Below are positions 1-5,602 of a DNA stretch of 8,084 nucleotides, piece after piece (position 1 is the first letter of the stretch; each line of letters opens with the position of its first letter). A program made the translations under genes and the position numbers. Source of the DNA: Actinomycetota bacterium (GTDB lineage: Bacteria > Actinomycetota > Acidimicrobiia > IMCC26256 > PALSA-610). The DNA is taken from NCBI GenBank assembly GCA_030839105.1, contig JAUZEI010000237.1, positions 1-8,084 of the forward strand. Reading direction: 5' to 3'. Below the pieces are notes generated by a model. It made no database searches and had not been told where the DNA came from. It saw only the letters and a program-made list of their open reading frames with translations.

Positions 1-413
1 CGGTGCAGACCGCGAAAGCCGGGCTGATGGAGATTGCGGACGTGTTCGTCGTGAACAAGGCCGACCGGTCCGGCGCGGCGGAGACCCAGAGCGACCTCGT
101 CGGGATGCTCGAGCTCTCGAGCCGGCGCGCGTGGCAGCCCCCGATAGTCCGAACGGTCGCGACGACGGGTGAAGGCGTCGACGAATTGTTCGACGCGATC
201 GCCGCCCACCGCGCCCATCTGGAGGCGACCGGCGACGCGGACGCCCGTCGTCGCACGCGCCTGCGCGAGGAGTTGCGCGGATTGGTGGCGGCCGAGCTCC
301 TCGAGCGCGCGTCGCAGCTCTGTTCCGGGCCGCGGTTCGAGAAAATCGTCGATGAGGTCGTCGAGCGCACGCGCGACCCCTACACGGCGATGGACGAGCT
401 CCTGAAGACGTGA
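1..413 (+). CDS. meaB: MeaB/ArgK-family GTPase, C-terminal part (5' end outside window)
   Basis: This is the last 136 residues or so of a P-loop GTPase of the MeaB/ArgK (MMAA-like) family. These proteins act in the cytoplasm as chaperones of adenosylcobalamin-dependent methylmalonyl-CoA mutase, gating cofactor loading and protecting the enzyme from inactivation. Counting from the first complete codon (base 3), the G4 guanine-specificity motif NKAD is at residues 18-21, preceded by the family-typical KAGLMEIADVFVV stretch. TVATTGEG near 51-58 fits the G5 region. The rest is the helical C-terminal arm ending in RDPYTAMDELL, also family-typical. The P-loop and switch regions lie upstream, outside the window. 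The GTG at base 3 is simply the first in-frame valine, not the start. The stop TGA (411-413) overlaps the GTG of the next gene, so the two are probably cotranscribed and translationally coupled. The mutase genes may lie just upstream, but this is inference. Confidence 0.9.
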   Translation, partial: VQTAKAGLMEIADVFVVNKADRSGAAETQSDLVGMLELSSRRAWQPPIVRTVATTGEGVDELFDAIAAHRAHLEATGDADARRRTRLREELRGLVAAELLERASQLCSGPRFEKIVDEVVERTRDPYTAMDELLKT

Positions 414-1057
414 GCCCGCACCCGCTGCGAGCCCTCCTCGACGACGTCGCGCACGGGCGGTTTCCACCCGCCGACGGTGTGGTCGACGTCGTCCGGTCAC
501 CGGGCGGATTGGCGGATGTGATCGTCGGGTTCACCGGTCATTTCATGCTCGCCGCCGATATCGCGCCCGCCGATGTCGCGCTGCACATGCCGGCCGGCGA
601 CTTCTCGGTACCGATGTCGAGCGCGTCGCTCACGTGGCTCGCGGAACGCCTCGACTCGCGACCGGCGACGTTCGACGCGCTGTTGTGTCACCTCGGTACG
701 GGTACGGGCGCGCCCGGCTGGTTGCGCGAGGTCGACGGGAACGCTCACCCGCGCATCGAGCGCGCGGCGCGCTATCGCCGCGAGCAACGCATGTTCGTCG
801 TTGACGACGATGCCGCGGTACTCGTGGTCGGGCGCGGAGTCTGTGATCGGTGGGAGTTCGGCTTCGAGGTCGCCGCCCACGCGCAGGGGCGAGGACTCGG
901 ACGCAAGGTGGCCGCCGCCGCGGCCGGACTCGTGCCGCCGGGCGAGGCGTTGTGGGGACAGGTCGCGCCGGGCAACGCCGCCTCGCTCCGCGCGGTCGCG
1001 GCGGCCGGCTTCGTGCCGGTCGGCGCGGAAGTGTTGTTCCCGCGGTCGCCCGCCTAG
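410..1057 (+). CDS. GNAT-family N-acetyltransferase-like protein
   Basis: A 215-residue protein whose C-terminal third looks like a GNAT acyltransferase core. GFEVAAHAQGRGLGRKV (residues 151-167) carries the Q-G-R-G-L-G pyrophosphate-binding loop of motif A. This is followed by a helix and by N189-A-A-S-L-R-A-V-A-A-A-G-F (189-201), the usual motif B pattern in which an Asn precedes a helix and an 'AGF' turn. The N-terminal 130 residues are not recognisable and may be a degenerate GNAT repeat or a substrate-recognition region. The acceptor substrate cannot be read from the sequence. The start is the GTG at 410, chosen because it overlaps the preceding TGA as GTGA, the usual sign of translational coupling. 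Its partnership with the MeaB-type GTPase gene is positional only; GNAT proteins are not a known part of mutase maintenance, although protein acylation control of acyl-CoA enzymes would be an obvious idea. Confidence 0.75.
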   Translation: MSPHPLRALLDDVAHGRFPPADGVVDVVRSPGGLADVIVGFTGHFMLAADIAPADVALHMPAGDFSVPMSSASLTWLAERLDSRPATFDALLCHLGTGTGAPGWLREVDGNAHPRIERAARYRREQRMFVVDDDAAVLVVGRGVCDRWEFGFEVAAHAQGRGLGRKVAAAAAGLVPPGEALWGQVAPGNAASLRAVAAAGFVPVGAEVLFPRSPA

Positions 1058-1083
1058 TCGGGTAGCCCCGCGCCGGTCGGTAA

Positions 1084-1089
1084 TAAGGT
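1084..1089 (+). promoter_or_regulatory. Candidate -10 box for leaderless transcription of the enoyl-CoA hydratase gene
   Basis: TAAGGT fits the actinobacterial -10 pattern TANNNT and ends exactly 6 bases before the ATG at 1096. Transcription would then start at or next to the A of the start codon, giving a leaderless mRNA. No convincing -35 hexamer is seen 16-18 bases upstream, which is common in actinobacteria. The AAGG inside the box could instead act as a weak Shine-Dalgarno sequence on a readthrough transcript from the upstream operon. Confidence 0.4.
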
Positions 1090-1095
1090 CCGGCC

Positions 1096-1875
1096 ATGGC
1101 CGACGATCTCGTCCTCATCGAGCGCAACCCCGACGGCGTCGTCACGGTGCGCTTGAACAACGGCGCGATGAACCCGCTCTCGCGCGCGCTGCTCGAACGG
1201 CTGCGCGACGTCGCCCGCCAACTCGGGAACGACGAATCCGTGAAGGCCGTGGTGGTTGCCGGCGGCGAAAAGGCGTTCGCGGCCGGCGCCGACATCTCGG
1301 AGTTCTCGGGGCAGGAGGAGGCGGCCGAGATCGCGCGTGCGTTCCGCGAGGCGTTCGACGCGATCGCCGCCATTCCCCGCCCCGTGATCGCCGCGGTCCG
1401 GGGCTACGCGCTCGGCGGCGGACTCGAGCTCGCGTGTGCGTGCGACCTGCGCGTCGCAGGGGAGACCGCCCGCATGGGACAGCCCGAGATCCTGCTGGGC
1501 ATCATTCCCGGCGCAGGTGGCACGCAGCGGTTGGCGCGCCTCGTCGGGCCGGCGCGCGCCAAGGCGATGATCTGGACGGGTCGTCAGGTGCGCGCCGACG
1601 AAGCGCTGGCCATCGGTCTCGTCGATCGTGTGGTGGCGCCCGGCGAGGAGGAGCACGCCGCGCTCCATTGGGCGGCGGAGATGGCCAAGGGCGCCGTGGC
1701 TGCCATGGGTCTCGCCAAACGCGCCATCGACGGCGGTCTCGACGGGCCGCTCGCGACCGGCCTCGACCTCGAGCGGGACGCGTTCATCGAGGTGTTCGGC
1801 ACCGACGACGCCGACGTCGGCGTGAAGTCGTTTCTCGCCAACGGCCCGGGGAAGGCGAAGTTCTCGGGTCGGTAG
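1096..1875 (+). CDS. Enoyl-CoA hydratase/isomerase (crotonase family)
   Basis: A 259-residue crotonase-fold protein of normal family length. It probably adds water across 2-trans-enoyl-CoA to give 3-hydroxyacyl-CoA in fatty-acid beta-oxidation, in the cytoplasm. FAAGADI (61-67) forms one side of the oxyanion hole and [10 protein letters not shown] (103-112) the other. The two catalytic glutamates of true hydratases are both present: E111 in LGGGLEL and E131 in [19 protein letters not shown] (residues 128-146). The first corresponds to Glu144 and the second to Glu164 of the rat mitochondrial enzyme, so it is a hydratase-type member rather than an isomerase or a dead paralogue. The C-terminus ends in the common KFSGR-type tail. 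The gene lies 38 bases after the GNAT gene with its own promoter-like box and ends in a hairpin. Chain-length preference cannot be read; the nearby methylmalonyl-CoA genes fit general acyl-CoA breakdown. Confidence 0.92.
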   Translation: MADDLVLIERNPDGVVTVRLNNGAMNPLSRALLERLRDVARQLGNDESVKAVVVAGGEKAFAAGADISEFSGQEEAAEIARAFREAFDAIAAIPRPVIAAVRGYALGGGLELACACDLRVAGETARMGQPEILLGIIPGAGGTQRLARLVGPARAKAMIWTGRQVRADEALAIGLVDRVVAPGEEEHAALHWAAEMAKGAVAAMGLAKRAIDGGLDGPLATGLDLERDAFIEVFGTDDADVGVKSFLANGPGKAKFSGR

Positions 1876-1895
1876 ACGCCGGCTCGTTTACCGAC
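1868..1895 (+). terminator. Hairpin between convergent genes, possible bidirectional terminator
   Basis: Bases 1868-1878 (GTCGGTAGACG) pair with 1885-1895 (CGTTTACCGAC) to make an 11-bp stem around a 6-base loop (CCGGCT). There is a single G-U wobble in the plus-strand RNA; in the minus-strand RNA that position becomes an A-C mismatch. It contains the stop codon of the enoyl-CoA hydratase gene (1873-1875) and ends one base before the end of the convergent oxidoreductase gene (1897), where a terminator serving both is expected. There is no real U-tract on either side, so it may be a non-canonical terminator or a 3'-end stabilising stem. Confidence 0.55.
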
Positions 1896-1896
1896 T

Positions 1897-2868
1897 TCAG
1901 GCGAGCGCTTTCAGGGTCGCCGTGACCGTGGCGCGCCGGTCTTCGCCCCACGGCAGTGCGAACACGATCGGGACGTCGACGCCCTGGTCGGAGTACGCCT
2001 GCACCGCGTCCCGCACGTGTTGTTCGTCGCCCATGATTTGGATGGCGTCGACCCATTCGTCGCTGATCGCGGCCAGCGCACCGTCGCGATCGCGGGCCGC
2101 CCAGCGATTCTGAAAGTGCCTGACCTCGTCGTAGAACCCAGCCCGCTCGAACTGCACCGCGTACGCCGGGGCCACCGCGTAGTTCAGGAGATCCTTGCGG
2201 GCGAGATCGGCGTAGCGGTCGCGATCGGTGACCGCGCAGTGCACGTAGGCATGAATCTCGGCGTTGCCGCCGGCGCGCACCCGCTCGACGCACCAGGGCA
2301 CCAGCGTGGCGGGAAGATAGTTCAACAGGACGACGTCGGCGAGCTCGCCGCCGAGCCGAAGCATCTGCTTGTTGAGCGCCGCCAGCGCGATCTTCGGTCG
2401 ACGATCGCCCAACTTCAGTCCGAGACGGAAGCGCTTGACGTCGTAGAAGTCGCCTTGGAACGTCACGGTCTCGCCGCCGAGGCATTCGCGCAGCAACGTG
2501 AGAAACTCGCGTACCTGCGCGATCGGTCGATCGGTGTAGCTCGCGCCGTGCCACTGCCCGGCGACGGCGGGCGACGAGATGCCGACGCCGAGATACACGT
2601 CGCGATCGCCCACGAGTTGTTGCAGAGTGGCCGCCGCCATCGCGTGCAACGGCGGAGTGCGGAGTTGCAGCGCGAGCACGCCCGTCCCGATGCCGACGTG
2701 CGGCGCGACCTGGCTGATCGCGCCCAACAACGACAGGCCTTCAGCCGCGTTCGCCTCGGCCACCCACACCGTCGAGTATCCGAGCTCGTCGGCCTCGTGT
2801 GCGACCTCGAGGGAGATCCCGGCGCCCAACGTCTGCAATCCTGCGACGCTCATTGCCAGGTTCGTCAT
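1897..2868 (-). CDS. Luciferase-like (LLM-class) F420-dependent oxidoreductase
   Basis: A 323-residue bacterial-luciferase-fold (TIM barrel) oxidoreductase, probably using coenzyme F420, as most actinobacterial members do, rather than FMN. Family signs in order: EVAHEADELGYSTVWVAEA (21-39), the early beta-alpha unit; LRTPPLHAMAAATLQQL (69-85); then DVYLGVGISSPAVAGQWHG (90-108), matching the common 'R-L-G-L-G-x-S-x-P-x-V-x-x-W-H-G' stretch of F420-dependent hydride-transfer enzymes. RPKIALAALNKQMLRLGGELADVVLLNY (157-184) is the usual 'A-A-L-x-x-x-x-x-x-L-A-G-E-x-A-D-G' region. The substrate is unknown. The start ATG (2866-2868) overlaps the stop of the upstream SRPBCC gene as ATGA, and a good Shine-Dalgarno sequence (GGAGGG, complement of 2872-2877) lies 3-4 bases before it, making this the best-supported start in the window. 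It is the last gene of a three-gene minus-strand operon. Confidence 0.88.
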   Translation of the reverse strand: MTNLAMSVAGLQTLGAGISLEVAHEADELGYSTVWVAEANAAEGLSLLGAISQVAPHVGIGTGVLALQLRTPPLHAMAAATLQQLVGDRDVYLGVGISSPAVAGQWHGASYTDRPIAQVREFLTLLRECLGGETVTFQGDFYDVKRFRLGLKLGDRRPKIALAALNKQMLRLGGELADVVLLNYLPATLVPWCVERVRAGGNAEIHAYVHCAVTDRDRYADLARKDLLNYAVAPAYAVQFERAGFYDEVRHFQNRWAARDRDGALAAISDEWVDAIQIMGDEQHVRDAVQAYSDQGVDVPIVFALPWGEDRRATVTATLKALA

Positions 2869-3302
2869 GTGCCCTCCACGATCGACTTCAGCCGGCGCAG
2901 GTTATTGCGCCAAATCCGGCGCAACACGGGCTTGGCGACGATCGCGCCGATCGGTCCGCCCATCCACCACGGGAAGGTCAATCGTTCGTTCCATTGGAAC
3001 CACGTGCGCCCGTGACGGCGGCGGCGCAAGGTGAAGCGGCCCCGCCCCGTGACGACGCCCCGGTGTTCGATGCCGACGAGCTTGCCCCGATCCCATTCGA
3101 TGACGGTCATGCGGTCGGTGAGGCGAATCGGTCCGATCCTCGTCACGCAGTCGAACGACGTGCCCTCGCCGCGCGTCTGCGTGCCGACGAACCGGATCGA
3201 TTCGGCGTCGGCCATCCAGTCGACGTGACGCTCGATCGCCTCGACGACGCGCCACGTCTCGGCCGGCGACGCCTCGATCATGATGCCGACGCGGACCTTC
3301 AC
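2865..3302 (-). CDS. Small SRPBCC (START/Bet v1-like, polyketide cyclase-type) protein
   Basis: A 145-residue protein with the SRPBCC ligand-binding pattern. It opens with a beta strand, VRVGIMIEASPAETWRVVEAIERHVDWM (residues 3-30), the usual 'hydrophobic strand, S/A-P-x-x-x-W, helix, W' opening. Strands with alternating residues follow (around 36-108), and a long basic C-terminal helix begins near 118 (AKPVLRRIWRNNLRRLKSI, 123-141). These folds bind hydrophobic ligands in a cavity; functions range from aromatase/cyclase to lipid or quinone carriers, and nothing here decides between them. The start is GTG at 3302, which overlaps the galT-like stop as GTGA. The open frame runs further upstream, but that extension is arginine-rich antisense of galT. 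The ATGA overlap with the next gene suggests that this protein and the oxidoreductase are made together; handling of a shared hydrophobic substrate is speculation. Confidence 0.8.
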   Translation of the reverse strand: MKVRVGIMIEASPAETWRVVEAIERHVDWMADAESIRFVGTQTRGEGTSFDCVTRIGPIRLTDRMTVIEWDRGKLVGIEHRGVVTGRGRFTLRRRRHGRTWFQWNERLTFPWWMGGPIGAIVAKPVLRRIWRNNLRRLKSIVEGT

Positions 3303-4201
3303 TGCGCGGTCCGCAACGCTTCCGCGGCGTCGGCCGGCGTGACGGTGTTCACGGTTAGCCCCGTGCCGATCTCGAATCCCGCGGCGACTGTGACGCGGGG
3401 AACGATGTCGACCCACCAACGAAACTCGCGGTCGTGGTCGCGCGGCGCGGTCTCGATCACGACGTTGTACGCGACGGCGCCGAGGGTGTGGCGAATCGCA
3501 GCGAGGGCGTCCCGGAGCGCGACTCCGACCGCGCGTGCCGAATCGTCGTCGATCAGATCGAAGCGGCTGCCACCGTCGACGGGCGCGAGGCGCAGGGTGA
3601 ATGGTGTCGGCGACGCGGGCGGGCACCAGACTGCGACCGGACCCTGCTCGTCGTCGATCCGGTACCTCCGGTCGTCCGCGAAAGCGGCCGTGGAGAACCG
3701 GGTGAGCCGCACAACGGCTCGCGGGGGTACGAAGTCGAGGGCGACGATCTGCGCGTGCGGGTGCTCGATCGACGCCCCTGCGGCCTTGCCCTGGTTGATG
3801 AAGGCCTGCGTGTAGACGCAGCCGCGGTCGAGGTGGAAGTGCGTGCGGTCGCGCAGCGCAAGCACCACGTCGGCGGCCTCGAAACCGGAGAGGGCACCGA
3901 AATCGGCGTCGTGGGCGGGCGAGAAGATGACGACTTCGTGCGACCCGGGAACGCCGTCGCCGACGAGCGGGTACTTGTTCGGCACCACCCGCAGCGTCCA
4001 GCCCGGCGTGTCCGGGTCTCCGTCGCCCCGGCGCGCGACCTCGGGCGGCGTCTCCCGTTCGTTGCCGAGGCAGAACGGACAGGTGGGTACGGAGTTGGGT
4101 AACGGATCGGCGTGAACGCGAAACGTGTCCGGCCGCAACGCACGCGCCGGCGCCAGGATCACGCGGTCGCCCGTGAGCTCGTCGACGAGAAGTTGCTGCA
4201 T
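3299..4201 (-). CDS. galT: Galactose-1-phosphate uridylyltransferase-like protein (GalT/HIT superfamily)
   Basis: A 300-residue GalT-type nucleotidyltransferase. Family enzymes move UMP from UDP-glucose to galactose 1-phosphate through a uridylyl-histidine intermediate (Leloir pathway). CPFC (41-44) supplies two zinc-type cysteines, VVPNKYPLV (72-80) is the conserved N-K-Y/F-P segment, and GASIEHPHAQIVAL (142-155) holds the His-Pro-His active site; H149 would be the nucleophile, with Q151 two residues on. The C-terminal half has RWWVDIVPRVTVAAGFEIGTG (261-281), where many GalT proteins have an H-W-x-I-E-I-x-P-R form. Relatives act on other sugar 1-phosphates, so the exact substrate is not proven. 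The start is ATG at 4201, giving a family-typical N-terminus; a longer frame to 4366 would run antisense through the divergent gene's start. It is the first gene of its operon and faces the LpdA-like gene across 42 bases. A GalE-like epimerase follows on the other strand. Confidence 0.85.
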   Translation of the reverse strand: MQQLLVDELTGDRVILAPARALRPDTFRVHADPLPNSVPTCPFCLGNERETPPEVARRGDGDPDTPGWTLRVVPNKYPLVGDGVPGSHEVVIFSPAHDADFGALSGFEAADVVLALRDRTHFHLDRGCVYTQAFINQGKAAGASIEHPHAQIVALDFVPPRAVVRLTRFSTAAFADDRRYRIDDEQGPVAVWCPPASPTPFTLRLAPVDGGSRFDLIDDDSARAVGVALRDALAAIRHTLGAVAYNVVIETAPRDHDREFRWWVDIVPRVTVAAGFEIGTGLTVNTVTPADAAEALRTAQ

Positions 4202-4210
4202 CGAACGGTC

Positions 4211-4216
4211 AGGGTA
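4211..4216 (-). promoter_or_regulatory. Candidate -10 box for the galT-led minus-strand operon
   Basis: On the minus strand this reads TACCCT, matching TANNNT, and ends 9 bases before the galT ATG (4201). Transcription would start about 3 bases before the ATG, so the message would be nearly leaderless. No Shine-Dalgarno sequence is seen. The box sits where the -35 region of the divergent LpdA-like promoter would fall, so the two polymerases would compete for the same 42-base space. Confidence 0.35.
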
Positions 4217-4231
4217 GGCGGCCGAGACGCG

Positions 4232-4237
4232 TAGCCT
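4232..4237 (+). promoter_or_regulatory. Candidate -10 box for leaderless transcription of the LpdA-like gene
   Basis: TAGCCT matches TANNNT and ends exactly 6 bases before the ATG at 4244, the same geometry as at the enoyl-CoA hydratase gene. No -35 hexamer is recognisable near 4208-4214. An out-of-frame ATG at 4240 lies between the box and the proposed start; only the 4244 frame encodes the conserved flavoprotein N-terminus. Confidence 0.45.
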
Positions 4238-4243
4238 GGATGT

Positions 4244-5602
4244 ATGGCTGTGCGGTTGGTGATCATCGGAGGTGGACCGGCGGGGAATACCGCGGCCACC
4301 GTCGCGGCGTCGATCGGCGCCGACGTGACGATGATCGAACGCGACATCGTCGGCGGCGCCGCGCACCTCTGGGACTGCATCCCGAGCAAGGCGATGGTGG
4401 CGACCGGCAACGAGCTGACCGAGCTCGCGCTCGCGAAGACGATGGGGCTCGAAGCGTCGGGTCGGCTCGACGTCGACGCGCTGCGCGAACGCATCTCCGG
4501 TATGGAGGCGAAGCTGAGCGGAGGCGTGACGAGCCTGCTCGAATCGCAGGGCGTACGCCTCATTCGGGGCACGGGCCGGCTCACGGGTGCGTACACCGTC
4601 GCGGCCGACACCGACGAGGGCACGATCGATCTCGAGGCCGACGCGATCCTCGTGTCGACCGGTTCACGGCCGCGCGTTCCGGATTGGGTTGCGATCGACG
4701 GCGAACGCATCCTCACAACGCGCCAGGCGTATCCGCCGCCCGAGATTCCCGATCATCTCGTCGTGATCGGTTCGGGTGTCACGGGCGTCGAGTTCACCCA
4801 TATGTTCAGCGCGCTCGGTGCAAAGGTCACCTTGATCGTGTCCCGCCAGCAGGTGCTGCCGTACAAGGACCCCGAGGTCGCAGCGACGCTCGAGGACGAG
4901 TTTCTCCGTCGGGGCGTGAAGCTGCTGAAGGGTGCGCGCGCCATCTCTTTGGGCCGCGACTCCGACAAGGTGTTCATCGCGTGCGACGACGGTCGCGCGG
5001 TCGACGGTTCGCACGCGCTCCTCTGCATCGGCTCGATCCCCAACAGCGAGGGACTCGGGTGCGCGGAGGCCGGCGTCGAGGTGGACGAGCACGGTTACAT
5101 TCCCGGGAACCGTCACTGCCAGACGAACCTGCCGCACATCTACTCCGCCGGTGATGTCTCGGGTCGTCTGCCGCTGTCGTCGGTCGCGGCGATGCAGGGC
5201 CGCAAGATCGCCGAGCACGTCATGGGACTGACCGCCCGGGCCCACCGTCACCTCGACTACGACAAGGCCGCGCAGGCGATCTTCACCGATCCCGAGATCG
5301 CGGAGGTCGGCGTGGCCGAGGCCGAGGCGTTCGCGGCGGGGCGCAAACTCCGAGTCACGAAGGTGCCGTTCTCGGCCAACCCGAAGGCGTTGATCAACGG
5401 CGACACGCGGGGATTCGTCAAGATCCTTTCCGATCCCGCCACGGGTGTTGTGCTCGGCGGCGCGATCGTGGGCCGCAATGCCGCGGAGTTGATCTCCGTC
5501 ATCGCGGTCGCGGTGACGAACCATCTGAAGGTGGTCGACATCGTCGACTCGCTCCTGGTGCACCCGGCGCTCGCGGAGTCTCTGGCCGACGCGGCCTCTT
5601 GA
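4244..5602 (+). CDS. lpdA: LpdA-like flavoprotein, probable NAD(P)H:quinone reductase
   Basis: A 452-residue FAD enzyme of the class I pyridine-nucleotide disulfide oxidoreductase fold. Domains: FAD-binding VIIGGGPAGNTAA (6-18); active-site loop VGGAAHLWDCIPSK (36-49); NAD(P)-binding VVIGSGVTGVEF (173-184); second FAD motif YSAGDV (300-305); and the dimerisation domain (about 340-450). True lipoamide dehydrogenases have two cysteines spaced C-x4-C in this loop. Here the first is Ala40 and only Cys45 remains, so a normal disulfide relay is impossible. The GGAA...DC(I/V)PSK form recalls Mycobacterium tuberculosis LpdA (Rv3303c), known as a quinone reductase rather than a lipoamide dehydrogenase; I base the symbol on that and do not mean E. 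coli lpd. Unlike my recollection of that protein, His440-Pro-x-Leu-x-Glu445 is kept. R201 after the second NAD strand hints at NADPH use. The stop TGA shares its A with the epimerase ATG, so the pair is probably translationally coupled. Confidence 0.85.
   Translation: MAVRLVIIGGGPAGNTAATVAASIGADVTMIERDIVGGAAHLWDCIPSKAMVATGNELTELALAKTMGLEASGRLDVDALRERISGMEAKLSGGVTSLLESQGVRLIRGTGRLTGAYTVAADTDEGTIDLEADAILVSTGSRPRVPDWVAIDGERILTTRQAYPPPEIPDHLVVIGSGVTGVEFTHMFSALGAKVTLIVSRQQVLPYKDPEVAATLEDEFLRRGVKLLKGARAISLGRDSDKVFIACDDGRAVDGSHALLCIGSIPNSEGLGCAEAGVEVDEHGYIPGNRHCQTNLPHIYSAGDVSGRLPLSSVAAMQGRKIAEHVMGLTARAHRHLDYDKAAQAIFTDPEIAEVGVAEAEAFAAGRKLRVTKVPFSANPKALINGDTRGFVKILSDPATGVVLGGAIVGRNAAELISVIAVAVTNHLKVVDIVDSLLVHPALAESLADAAS

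Noticed and set aside
1059..1070. Small inverted repeat CGGG-TAGC-CCCG after the GNAT gene as a terminator
   Set aside because: Only 4 base pairs and no U-tract; such stems arise by chance very often at this GC content.
573..1925. A 450-codon plus-strand open frame overlapping the GNAT and enoyl-CoA hydratase genes
   Set aside because: Its translation is arginine- and alanine-rich low-complexity sequence without motifs, typical of an alternative frame in GC-rich DNA, while the two overlapped genes have clear family signatures.
2017..3015. A 332-codon plus-strand open frame antisense to the luciferase-like oxidoreductase and SRPBCC genes
   Set aside because: The antisense strand of GC-rich genes often stays open. 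The protein has no recognisable motif and both genes on the minus strand are well supported by family motifs, overlaps and a Shine-Dalgarno sequence.
3303..3626. Longer N-terminus for the SRPBCC protein, starting at 3626
   Set aside because: The extra 108 residues are arginine-rich antisense-frame sequence inside galT. The GTG at 3302 sits in a typical 4-base stop/start overlap directly before the first SRPBCC strand.
4202..4366. Longer N-terminus for the galT-like protein, starting at 4366
   Set aside because: The extra 55 residues show no GalT similarity and would overlap the divergent LpdA-like gene start by 123 bases. The ATG at 4201 gives a normal N-terminus.
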